The notes below the pieces were generated by a model, which saw nothing but the letters and a program-made list of their open reading frames with translations, searched no databases and had not been told where the DNA came from. Of a stretch of DNA of 64,000 nucleotides, positions 1 through 12,400 are shown piece by piece. The stretch's first letter is position 1. Each line of letters opens with the position of its first letter. A program made the translations under genes and the position numbers. This DNA is from Oopsacas minuta (Eukaryota; Porifera; Hexactinellida; Lyssacinosida; Leucopsacidae): contig JAKMXF010000016.1 of assembly GCA_024704765.1 (NCBI GenBank), positions 1 through 64,000 of the forward strand, given 5' to 3'.

Positions 1-1056
1 AGAGGAGAGATCAGCTGCTTGTTCAGCTGTTCAATATGAAACAAGACTATCTAAGAAAGGAGAACATAAGAAAGAAACAAGTAGCAGACCTGGAGAAGAT
101 GATCAGACAATTCAATGAGACTTCTATTCAACAGAATGAAATAGTAAAGTTTCAAGAAGAACATATGTTGCAAACAAGAGCTGAAATACAGAAATACGAA
201 AAAGAAACACCTGTCCCATTTCCTTCCTTCAATACTGAGGGTCTAGCCTCTCTCCTAGAACAGCTGGAGAAGTTGGGGTCTATTCAGGATATAGCTGTAC
301 TCTACAGAAACAAGACAGAACCAATCAGAAGGATAGGAAAATATGGTAGTGTGAAAGGAGAGTTGAAATACCCTAATGGACTAGCTCTAGATGGGCATAA
401 TATCTATATAGCAAATACAGGCAATAAAAGAATACAGATCTTCTCTACAGAGGGTAAGTTCATTCATGAATTTGGTAAAGGGCAGCTAAATTTTCCACAC
501 GGTATAGCATTAAATAACGAATGGGTGTTTATAAGTGATTCGAGACTTAATGCTGTAATTAAATTCTCTAAAACAATTACAAATTGATTAAGAGTGTTAA
601 GGGCGGTTTTTTTACTCCTCTGGGCCTAACAACTGATGCAAATGGAGAAGTGTTAGTTGCAGATTGTAATTATAATATAATTGCAGTATTCAGCTCTGAT
701 TTAGAACATATTAGAGAAATAGGAAAAGACAAACTCAGATCACCGCGTGACGTCAAAATAAATAATAATAAGATATTCGTCGCAGACAATAATGAGATTA
801 ATAATATTCACATATTCTCTAAATCAGGTGATTTATTAGAAGAAATGTAGGAGGAAAAGCACCCAATTTTATGTGTTTTGATTTGTCTAATAATATTATT
901 ATTAGTGATTATTTGAGAAATTCAATAAATATATTTACTAAAGATGGACAGCTGATACACAAAATTATATGTAATACACCTACAGGAATAGTTGTTAATA
1001 ATAACTTTGATATTATTTGTGTTAGTAGTTATGATAATATAGTAAATATATATTAA
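1..1056 (+). pseudogene. Decayed NHL-repeat protein gene, 5' end outside window
   Basis: An open frame runs in from the window edge and encodes a charged coiled coil, then NHL-type beta-propeller blades with the usual pattern (YPNGLALDG, IYIANTGNKRIQIFS, FPHGIAL, VFISDSRLNAVIKF). The frame breaks near 585 and again near 850-870, but the blades continue in the other two frames (LTTDANGEVLVADCNYNIIAVFS; IIISDYLRNSINIF). Coil plus NHL without RING or B-box resembles TRIM2/TRIM71-like proteins, which often bind RNA or protein partners. Two frameshifts in about 1 kb suggest a pseudogene, though sequence errors could also cause them. The intact relative at 56.6-57.8 kb has the same layout. Confidence 0.75.
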
Positions 1057-1441
1057 TTCAATTGTTGTGTTTACATATTTGTTTGTAATTAAATTATCAT
1101 ATTTCACTTTTGTTATAATAATATTTACGGTACTACTAATCCAGGCTTAAATGATAATTCCCAAAATTACAAATTTGACTGACTGGTGAAAAGAGTTAAA
1201 TAACTCTTGTGTATTATGGTTGTTAGCTAACTGATGATGACATAACATCAAGAGAATTGCAAAGGTAATCTGTTCTTAACCTTCGAGGCTATTGACCCTT
1301 TGGTTGCCCTCGGGTAACAACAAGATGTATACAGGATCCCAAATTTGGGTTAGGAATAACTGCATGGCTTCGACATGGCTTTCGCGACCCGAAGGTTATG
1401 ACTGTCTTCTTCTTTATTCTAATGGTAGCATTACATAATGA

Positions 1442-1860
1442 ATGGGTGTACTTAAAGACACGCTACGACACCAAACCATGACTACACCTGTTGATGTAAA
1501 ATTCACAAACAGTGAAATGTTTGTGTTGAGTTTTGGAAACAATCTAAGTATACATGTATTTACTCTCTCAGAAGAGAACTCCCGCTCCTTAGTAACCAGA
1601 GGAATAATAAGTATACAAGATGATGTAGCATTCTTCTTCTGTTTGGAAAGACACAATAACATTGTCATTAGTGACTACTCTACTCACCGAATCAAAGTAT
1701 TCTCACCAGAAGGAGATGCACACACGATAGGATAGAGAGGACAGAAACCTGGAATGTTTGACCCCCTCTCGGTATTACAATACACAACACAAAACTAATT
1801 TGTATTCTTGTAACAAGATTTCGGTTTACAGATATTTTCTGATGAATTGTTAATTAACAC
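1442..1860 (+). pseudogene. Detached C-terminal NHL blades
   Basis: The frame 1442-1735 encodes two NHL blades (TTPVDVKFTNSEMFVLSF; NNIVISDYSTHRIKVFSPEG). After a stop, another frame continues with GMFDPLS and GITIHNTKLICILV to about 1850. It probably belonged to the decayed NHL gene that ends at 1056. The two parts are separated by about 385 bp of non-coding sequence. That spacer contains a loose inverted motif, AACCTTCG near 1278 and CGAAGGTT near 1390, which may mark an inserted element. It could also be the end of a second, tandem NHL copy. Confidence 0.6.
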
Positions 1861-2893
1861 CTTTTGTTATGAATAATATTATTGTGTGGTTATACAAACA
1901 ATAACAACTCCTATAGTTTATGAGTTAATTGAATAACTGTTAAGAGCTACAAAAGGTGCATAATGAGTTTGTTATATCCAGTAACATGTAAGTGGTTTCC
2001 TTACTACAGTACAACCTCTATATGTGAGGTATCTATAAATGTGGAACCTCTATAAGCATGAAATGGTGAATGTGGCATACTTTAGAGGGCATTATGCCTC
2101 ATCCCATTGGAATATATTCCATGAATTCTATTAAATATTTTGTTGAATAATCAATTTCTGTGATAAATTTGGAAATTAATATTACTTATTTATCGCTATG
2201 ATGGATTGACTTTATGAGTTTCTCTAATTAATTGGTGACTAATGTTCTATCCCGTGTATAACATCAGAAATTGCCCTCAATATCCGAATATTCATGTTAA
2301 CATAGACGAGGTGTTTATGGAAGGAATTGACAGTGAGACTCAAATATAACACGACAAGACTTAAATTATAATTTATCAATATATTGCTCGGTTTAGGAAG
2401 TATTATTGTATTGTATTGTCTAAATTTATCCATTCTTGTTGCTGTTTACAATTCGACATACCGGTTATGATATGTAACAAAGTATTAATTATCTCTTAAA
2501 CATTGATAATACAAATATTCACATATATACTAAAACTTGTATCTAATGATCACACAAAGGTATTGCATTGCATTGTATTGACCCAGAGTGATCGCTAACA
2601 CTAATTGACTATACATTAGAAACAGGATAATTAACATTTTTTTACACAAAATTGTATAAACAGTGCATTTCCCTGAATAAATCAACTGTAGAATAAACTT
2701 GTGAGAGGAGTATTAACTTGAATTCAAAACATATCAAAAGAATAATAATAACAACAAAACCAACAAGAATACCCAACTAATGAAATTCATTAGAAAAAAG
2801 AAAGATAAACAAAACGAATATACAAAAGGTAGAAAGTTCAAATGACTTTAAAGAAGTAGAGTAAAAGTATTAGACTCTATTAGGAATAATTGT
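1861..2893. other. Intergenic, AT-rich
   Basis: No coding frame is recognised. Around 2005-2065 the words ACAGTACAACCTCTATA and GGAACCTCTATAA resemble degraded pogo/Tigger-type transposon ends. The rest is simple AT-rich sequence between two convergent genes. Confidence 0.4.
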
Positions 2894-3414
2894 CTAATTA
2901 TCAGGAATTTTCTCCAATGAATAAGTCTCGTTTTCATCAACCTTTGAAGGATTCGCATTTCTTGCCTTCTTTGAAAGATATCTCTTCACACAGAATGCTG
3001 AAAGACAAGCAGTAATGAATAACCCAATAATTATGAGTAACAGAAGGACGATAATTGCAATAAGGAACTTTTCCTGGGTAAGAAAGGCCAGAGAATCGCT
3101 CTGAAAAGCTGCTGGTGTGGATAATACTACAGGCATGAGGGAATGGTACACAGTCTCAGAATATGTCACTGTAGAATATGCAAACTGAAGATCGACACGG
3201 ATAGTATAGTTGAAGTTAAGAGTTAAGCCAGTTATGCTGAAGTACAGACTCTCAGTGGTACCAGCTAAGTAATAGACATCGTCATATCCGTAATATATTG
3301 AGAATTTCTCATCAGAGAGGGGAGTCTGTTCTGCTAACAAACCCCAGGTAACCAGGATGGAGGTGTCACTAGATGTCACAGCTGTCAGATTAGTTACAGC
3401 TTGTGAATAGGTTG
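2894..3414 (-). other. Terminal exon: FN3-like domain, membrane segment, short tail
   Basis: The exon opens with a fibronectin type III-like domain (AVTNLTAVTSSDTSILVTW, then YSITGL-type strands and YTIRVDL). A strongly hydrophobic stretch follows (FLIAIIVLLLLIIIGLFITA) and then a basic stop-transfer (KRYLSKKARN). The tail of about 30 residues has one tyrosine (NETYSLEKI) and no clear ITIM or ITAM, so signalling would need a partner. The stop codon is at 2894-2896. Confidence 0.78.
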
Positions 3415-6400
3415 CTAGAGAGAACAGAAAACAATTCAAGATTTTGTAATTTGTTATATATTAACTGAGGAAGTGATTACATTAACATTACTCACGAGAA
3501 AGAGAGAGTTGGATTTGAATAGCTAGCTTCTGTTTATTGTACCAATCTGTCACATAGAACTTGTATACTCCTACATCTGACTCATCAAAGGATAAGAAAC
3601 TAATTGAATTGTCAGGGATATGAGTGTCATCAGGTCTCTGCCACTTCCCAACAAGATTGGCTGTCATTACTACGTTCTGTGTCTCAACGATAATATAAGC
3701 TGTGTTTCCGTTAGAAGTGAGTGACTCGAATGTTTGTACTGTTCCCGTATCCACGCTTATGACAGGTGGTCCTGTGAAGTGATAGGAAATGGAATATCAT
3801 TATTAGGAATTAATTAAAATGAAAGTGACTAAATTCATATGTTTAATTCCACAGAACAAACCTTGCATAGAGATTTCAACACTCAGAATATTATCAGTAC
3901 AGGTTTGATCTAGACATTCCATTAGATAGGTGTCTGTGTATTTGAACAGATTTCCTACTTCTAATACATCTAGAGGATTCTTGAAAATAGGAAATGACTC
4001 ACTCTTCATCCAAACCATGTCAGCTGATGAGATGGAGTTGTCAGGTGTGTGACAGAATAGAAATATATCATTATCTACTCCGAGGGTGTATAGGTAGGAT
4101 TCAGATGTCTCAATGACTAAAATGAAAATATTTAAATAGAAATATACAAAACAATGAATTGACTGATGTGTAACCTTGTAAGAGAGTTGTATCCAGAACA
4201 GCTACAGTGTATGTGTTGCTGATACCATCTGGTTGTTGTGTCACTTCACAGCTGTAGTAACCTGGATTGTCTATGTCCACTGACAATACATTAGCTCCTG
4301 TTGTGGCATCAATTGTACCAGTTTTAGCAGTAGTACTACTACCAGCTAGATCTCTGTAGCTCCAGGTAACTGCTCCATTCAAACAGTAGAGAGCTGTGTT
4401 TGCAGTCAAGATAGAATTTGTTGATAATAGTCCATATGTTGTCGAATCAATCTTCTCTCCAAATTGATTCACTAAATATTATAGAGAAGGTTAGAACACG
4501 TATATGTTTTGTCAATGTATTTCAATTACAAGGTTAGAAACAATACCTGTAAGATCGATCTGAATAGCTAGTGTTTCCACATTATCCAAATCTTTGACAT
4601 AGAACTCGTACAAGCCCTGATCAGATAGTAGAAAAGTAGGGAATGTGATTGAACTAGCTGTAACCCAAGAGTAATCTGGTAGTCGCCATCTCCCGACTAG
4701 ATTTACAGATAGGACGACATTCTGTGAGAGTAGGTCAAGATAAGCTGAATTGGTGTCACCAGGGAGCAGAGGGTAGGATACCACAGATCCTGCGTTCAGT
4801 GTTATGACAGGTGGGCCTGTTCATGAATAGGATGATTACAATACTGATACACTAATGATATAACTCTAATGCACAAACCTTGAATGAGGATGTGTACATT
4901 GAATATTGGAGTATCATCCAATGCATCTAAACATTCCATTGTGTGAATGTGTCCGTCGTCAGGAATGTCTGCAATGTTTAGAGGGTTCTGCTTTCTCTCA
5001 TCTGTATCCATCTCTCTCCAACCGATCTCTCCAAAGGGAACAGAGTTGTCAGGTTTGTGACAGAATAGGAAAGCAATCATTCTGTCTGTCCTGACAGTGT
5101 ATGTTAATGATTCTGCAGCCTCAACAACTGAAGAATAGAAAAGTAGATAATTATTACATTCTCGCTGAATGGTTGATTGGATAATTGAATGTTACAACAA
5201 GTATTGAGCAGGACATGCACCCAATTATCATAGTTACCTGTATAAATAGAAGGATCGAGAAGTACAAATGTATATGTGGTGATTCTACGATACTGTATTA
5301 CATCACAGCTGTGATATCGTGATACAGCTATTGAGAATGATCTGAGTGGTGCTCTGACAGCACTTGTTTCTTCATCACCATCAAAATCCTGATATCTCCA
5401 GATTGGTGGTTTCTGTGATGTGCAGTAGACTTCCGAATCAGTAGTTATAATGGAATAATCTTCTAATATAATAGATGAAGGAGTAAGTGCTCCAAACTCG
5501 TGTACTAAAAGAGAAAGTAGACACATAATAAATACTGTAGTGAATATTTGGATTATTCGATTAATAGCAATTCCATTTTGACTATATTTTGTTACTATCC
5601 AAGAACGAAGTGTCACACCAGTTGCATTTCTAGTCACCAGTGGGCGGGGCCGGATTTACCCTGGAGTGGCCCGAAGGCTGGACCATACAAGTGGGCCGAA
5701 ACATGGTCGACATTGGTCGGTGCCCCCCAAATTTCAATTATTTTACAAACTAGAAAGTGCCATATTTTTACAGTCAGGGATTTCTGTCAATATTGGGTGG
5801 GAATAAATGACTGACCTGAAGTGGCATGATGGTTAATATAACTTATTTCAAAAGTAAACAATGTATAAAATGAACTGAATTGAATTTTGGAATCACACCA
5901 AAGAAGAATGTATACTTTTCTAGAACTGATTAGAACCACTAAATCAAGCAAATAGAGATTTTGATAGGGAGTTCAACTTCTTAAGTTCGAATTGCAATTA
6001 TATTTCTAATTTATAAATTTTAGTCTCTAAGAACGACCCTTTTTATAAGTGGCCCGAAGGCTATAGCCTACTTAGCCTAATGGTAAATATGGCACTGGCA
6101 GTGGGTCTGAGGACTTCACTTCACATTTTCACATAACATGCATTAACATATGAAGAAACATACAATCACTGAAGTGCTACCTCGAATGTAAATCTGAAAA
6201 GCGATTACTTCATTTTCCTTCCAGTCGATCACACGGAACTCGTGTAATCCCTGATCTAAGAAATCGAACTCATTTACAGTTATGGGTGAGTTCTCTGGTA
6301 GAAAGGTGCTATCTACTGTCCTCCATCTCCCAACAATATTAGCTGTCAATGCTACTTTAGAGTTTAATTTCACATAAGCACTGTTTTGATCAGGAAAGAG

Positions 6401-9400
6401 TGATGTGAGATATTCGACAGTTCCATCATCGAATGTTATCACTGGTGGACCTGAAAAATACACGATAAATATTTCCAAATCGTATCTGCTCTAATACGTA
6501 ACCTCAGACACAAGATATAATGCAATACCAAATCTTTCGGAAATGTAGTTACAAACCTTGTAGCATTATATCAACTACAAGTATAGTCTGATTGTTAGAA
6601 CTATCTATACACTCTGCAAAGTATTCATTTCTGTATGCAGCTAGTCCGCCTATGTGCATGGGGTTTCGTGAGACATCAGTTGTACCCCGCTCCCTCCAAA
6701 ATACGTCTCTAAATTCAGCTGTCTTGTCAGACTTATGACAGAACAGGGATGTTTCCTCACTGTCTACTCCCTCTGTATATTTGTAGGTAGACGAAAATTC
6801 AGCAACTGTGAGTGAAATAAAATTCGTATATCAAAATTCGAGTTATGGCTTAAACTTGAATATTTTGTATAATCTATTACAAACAACATACCTGTATACA
6901 CAGACGGGTCCAGAAGAGCGATGATATGTGTAGTAATTGTACCGCTGTCTTGAGCAACTACACAGCTGTAGTAGCCTGACTCCTCTGTGCTTATTGACAA
7001 ATAGCTTATCCCAGTGATTGGGTCTGTTTCAGAAGGTCTAGATGTACAATAGTTGTCAAGATCTGTATAACTCCATGATACCTGTGGATTATATACACTA
7101 GTCTCTGTAATGCAATACAGAGTTTTGCTAGAAATCAAGATAGAGTTATCCTCTATGGAGTAGTGTGTATTTGAAGCATCGATTTCTCCAAATGGATACA
7201 CTATAAGAGATTTGAATAGATTAATATCGATGAATTGAAGCGATATATTAATTGCTTACCTTTGAGTAAGATCTGAATTGCTAGTTTATGTTCATTCTCC
7301 CAAGAGATTACAAAGAATTTGTACAATCCCTGATTGGATGTCTCAAAAGTAGGGAAATTAATGATTGTACCTTCAATGAAGCTACCATCTGGTAGTTGCC
7401 ATCTCCCCACCATTAGATTAACAGATAATATTGCTTGCTCATTGACTTGCAAATATGCTGTGTTAATGTCAGGTATAAGAGCTTCATAATTTATAGGGGA
7501 TCCTGTAACTAGTGTTATGACAGGTGGACCTGTTGAATAGAAGTGATATATCAATAAATCATGTTAGATTGCTAGCTTGGATTGTAAGTATATAAACAAC
7601 ACTAGAGACTATGATATACTTAACAAACTCTCTGAACCAAACTTATACTGTTATATTATGACATACCTTGCTTATAGACTGTAGCTCTGTAGGTTATAGA
7701 AGATTGATAATCACATGTAATCTCAACATTCATATCATTAAAAGAAATACTTCCAATATTTATTGGATTCGAGTCATAAGTATTAGATGGACCAAGTAAG
7801 ATTACGAAACCAAGTACATTAAGGCCGTCCTGTGAACAAAATAGGAAAGTATTGTCGCTATCAACTCCAGTTGTGTATGTGAAGTCTGTTGACTCACCAA
7901 TAACTATACAAATAAAGTAGAATCAGGGTTTTAGTCAATTTCTTTACACAAGGAATAAAGGTTAAATGTCCGAATGTATTATTACAGTCAAAAGCCTATT
8001 AGTTTACAATGTAAGAGTATTTTGAGGATAAATAATCCGTTAATTAAATACACTGGTGACAAAATAACCAGCATAAAAAGCGACGTAATGGTAAAACTGT
8101 AAAAGTCAATCCATTCTGAAGTGAATGCACAAAAATACATTGAATATATGTGATGCTATCCGAAATACATTTACAAATACCTGTATATCTTGATGGATCA
8201 AAAACTCCTATCTTGTATAAATATACCCCTGTACCACCAACAAAATTATCTACACAATAATATATTCCAGAATCCTCAATGCTAACTTCTAATAAACTGA
8301 TACCAGTTACTGGGTCTACGTCAGCTGCTGTGCGTATATCAGTACTAGCAGTTGTTTCTCTGTAGTACCATTTTAGCGTTGAAGTCAAAGGTGCTTTGCA
8401 GTATAGAATCGTGCTAGTTGTCAAAATCGTGTCTGTTACCAAATTTGTGTAAGTATCTTGTATCTTTTGCCCAAATGGATAGACTAAAATATGAATTTGA
8501 TTAATGGTCTGAAACTCTAATGCAGCGGTTCCCAACCTGGGGTGTATGGACCCCTTTGTGGTCCACAGAAAAGAGTAGGGATCCACAGGATCTATTGCAG
8601 TCTATGGGAAGGGGTCCACTGGTGAAAAAGGTTGGGAATCGCTGCTTTAATGTAATTATGTATGATATAATAATATCATCTTCGTAATGTATATGGCCTA
8701 CCTCGAAGCATTATATCAAAAACCAAATTTGATTGTTTATCCCAGGTTGTTACATAGAATTCATAAATTCCCTCATTATAAACCTCAAAAGATGGAATTG
8801 TTATAGAACTCTCTGTCACATAACTATCATCTGGTAGTTTCCATGTCCCAAATAGATCCACACTTATGGTAACGTTCGGAGTTTTATAATTTATTTGAGA
8901 AGAGATAGAGGGATCAAAGTATGTAGTAACAGAACCTGAGTCAAGTGTGAGGGCACGAGGACCTATGAAAAGATGTGCAATTATTAAATAATATTCTCTT
9001 AAAGTTATTGAAAAATATTTCATAACATTTCCACTTTACATACGTTGAGCGTCATGTTCCGTCATAGTTAAGGAGGAAGCGAAAATATATGTATATATGC
9101 ATGCATGTAGTAATAATATATGTAGGATCGATCAAAACAATAATAAACCATCCTGCTATTTCTCTTAACCGTAGTATATATGCACGTGATAGCCACGGTT
9201 GTCAAAGGTTAATTCATACATCATATGGCTAATTAGTACGCGCCTACTGCGTATTAATTATTATCAACTTCCCATGGTGCAGTATAGTAACATCAAGGGC
9301 AGCTGAAGGTGCTAAATAGCGGTCACACCATTGGCTTGAGGCCATAGCCTGACCGTTTGCGAGCCGCTCCTGAATATGTTCATAATTGTGTCAATATATT

Positions 9401-12400
9401 TAACGTTGTTCTGGATTCAACTTGTAAATAGAGTAGTATATTTTGAATCACAGCAATATGACGAAAACATGATGAGCTATTTGCCGTCATTATTGAACTG
9501 ATAATTATTGCATATAATAATAATTATTATTATTGCAACAAACTTTGCAGTATTAGGTCGATAATCAATATCTCCTCATTGTTACGTGAGTCTAGACATT
9601 GCATTTTGTGCTTCTTTCCATCTATTTCCAGATTGTTGATATATAATGGATTCTCCATTTCATAGTTTGTATCCAATTCTCTCCAAATAGTGTATTCAAA
9701 TGGAACTGAGTTGTCAGCTTTGTGACATAATAAGGAATTATCTTCTGAATCTATGTTCTGGGTGTATGTGTAAGAATCTGAAGCTTCAACAACTAGAAAA
9801 CCAAAAATGTTTCAAGTATATCTTTGGGCCCAATATAGATATAACAGTTCTTTCAGAATATCAACAAACCTGTAGTCTCTTCTGTATCCACAGACCAAAT
9901 CGTATGTCTCATAATGGAACCGTCAGCCTGAACAGATTCACAGGTGACGTACAATACAGGGTTTCCAACATTTGTGGCGAATATGCTAACACCTACATCA
10001 TCTATTCCAGCGTCATAAGTTACATCCTCACGAATACCATCACGTGTTAAGAACCACCTCACTGGTATTTGTGGATATCCGCTCATACAGTAGAATTCAG
10101 TATAATCTGTAACTAATGAATTGTCTTCCAATGGTTCATATATAAATGGGCTGAGTTTCATTCCAAATTGATAAACTAAAGAAAATTGAATTTGGTAATA
10201 ACGGAATTTACCTATCTTATGCTTCACAAACTTTTAACCAAGATCTGTATTGCTAGTGTTTGTTCCATTTCCAAATTCGTAACATAGTATCTGTATAATC
10301 CAGCATCAGATAACCCAAAATTCTCAAATGTAATATCCCTCTCTGTTACATAACTGCCGTCAGGCTTCTGCCATTTCCCGACTATATTCATGCTAAGTAC
10401 CAAATCTGGTGACTGTAAATTCACATAAACTTCGTTCACAGCTCCAGGGAGCAGATCGTATGTCGCAATAACTCCTGTATCCAGAGTTATGACAGGTAGA
10501 CCTATTTGGAAATATTTATGTTATTATAATCACACTTTATTTTGTCTTTGTAGTATATTATTTGTATTTGTATATTGTTTGTATTTATGAATGCATGCAC
10601 ATGTCCAATTGTCCGCCATTACTTCTTTGTTACACAAACCTTGGATGAGGATATCAACATAATGTATCACAGTTCCTGAGGATGTATCAAAACATTCCAT
10701 CTGGTAAATGTTTTGATTTACAGAAAAGCTGTTAATGTCTAAGGGATTTTCCATGACAGATGTGACACCAGATTTTCTCCATTTATAGTCCTTAAATGGT
10801 ACAGAGTTGTCCAATTTGTGGCAGAATAGGAATGCTTCTTCTCTGTCTATGTCAATAGTGTAAGTGTAGGAGTTTGAGGCTTCAACAACTAACAATTAGA
10901 TACAGTTAGAATTGGTTCCACTATTCAAACTTAGCTGAAATATACGTAACCATATTTCTCTGAAAAAGCGCCAGGGGCAAGACTTGTGAATACAAACCCC
11001 AGCATATTCAGTGAAATTCTGTATTTATACTTGAAATATTCCAGAAAGTTAATGATTTGTCAGTAACATACATTAATTAAGTTTGCATACCTGTATGAAT
11101 GGATGGATCCAGAAGTGCTACAGTATATACTTTTTTGACATGATCATCTTGAAATACTTCACAGGAATAATAGCCAGGGGAATCAATGTTAATTTCCACT
11201 GTATCAGTCCCTAATGAGGGCGTGGTAGCAGGAGGTGGACTCTCTGGAGCTAGGCTACTTATCGCCTGAAACCCTCTGACGATTGTTGTAGTGTCCTCTG
11301 TTATACACTGAAGCATTGTGGTAGCAGTGAGAATGGAATTATCCTCTACTGCTGTATATCTATTTGCATTAACAAGTTTTCCGAATTGACTCACTAAATA
11401 CATTTACATGAATATCCACTATCTTATCTAATTCTGAATATTAATTCATAAAATGATAATAGTTATTACCTTGAGTACTGCAGTGATGACAACTCAATGT
11501 ATTAGTACAATCTAAGTCTGCCCATGTGCCATCTTCTGTATACACACAGTCACCTGAAAATGACAAAGACTCCTGCCAGTTTAAATAGGTTATGGGACTG
11601 CCATCAATCCAGCTATATACATCATCATCATTGCCAATTTGATCCAATCCAATCCAACATTTTGTAGGGGTTGTAGTGAAACTATCAATAAATATCTGTT
11701 CTGCATTTGAAGATATAGAAGCTAGATTGAATCCTTTTCCTTCACAATTTGATTGAGCTTCTGTCCTATCAATTGAAGAAGAACCAATATTCTTTTCAAA
11801 GCATTTTCCATTTTCTGTAATTATATCACATCCTTCTTTCAGCACTATTGGAACAAACTACAGATAACTGCTTGTATACGAATATGCGCCTAATTCGGAT
11901 CTTTTATCGATCTCATTCCTATTTTATGCACCTAATTCAGATTATTCATCATTTTAATCATATATATTGTATAATTGTTATCACCGATTCTCCAGGAAAT
12001 AGGAAAACGAAGATTTATGAAATTTCAATGAAACTAATTGAAAAGCAGACAATAAGACTAATAATATTTAGAGGCTTAATTCGTAGCCTTTTAAACAGTA
12101 ATAATCTTTCTATCACATTATTAACATTTTGGTGTTGGTGTAATCCTAATTGGTATTTAATCTTCTCTAATACACATTGTACGAATGTAATTCACTAATT
12201 AGTTTGAATCGTACTTAATGGTCTCTGTAACATTGTATTTTAACCAATTGTACTCTTCTATTACATAATTCGTAAGCTTAAGTACCTTGATATGTCCTGG
12301 GAAATAGTACTGCAGTATATATCTGCTCACTTCCATCATTCAGTGTTACTATACAACTGTAAGAGCCTGGATTGGTTATACTGGCCCTCAATACACTAAC

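Larger units (their letters stand above)
3496..10888 (-). other. Array of A-B-C Ig-like triplets
   Basis: Three exon types repeat in fixed order. Type A (237-255 nt, mostly 249) has YTYTxxxDxE, LFCHKxDNSVPF, a Trp and a second Cys in MECxD. Type B (261-276 nt, mostly 270) has GPPVITLDTG, LVGRWxLPD, DxGLYxFYV and LAIQI and lacks the paired cysteines. Type C (267-309 nt) is a classic Ig domain with YC, Trp and YYSC. Five triplets are complete and a final A-B pair precedes the terminal exon. The type A exons at 9544-9792, 7667-7903 and 6556-6805 have no early ATG and are easily missed. Many donors in this array read GTTTGT instead of GTAAGT. Confidence 0.8.

Noticed and set aside
3300-6000. Short tail tyrosine of the minus-strand receptor as an ITIM
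   Set aside because: NETYSLEKI lacks the hydrophobic residue at +3 and the required residue at -2.
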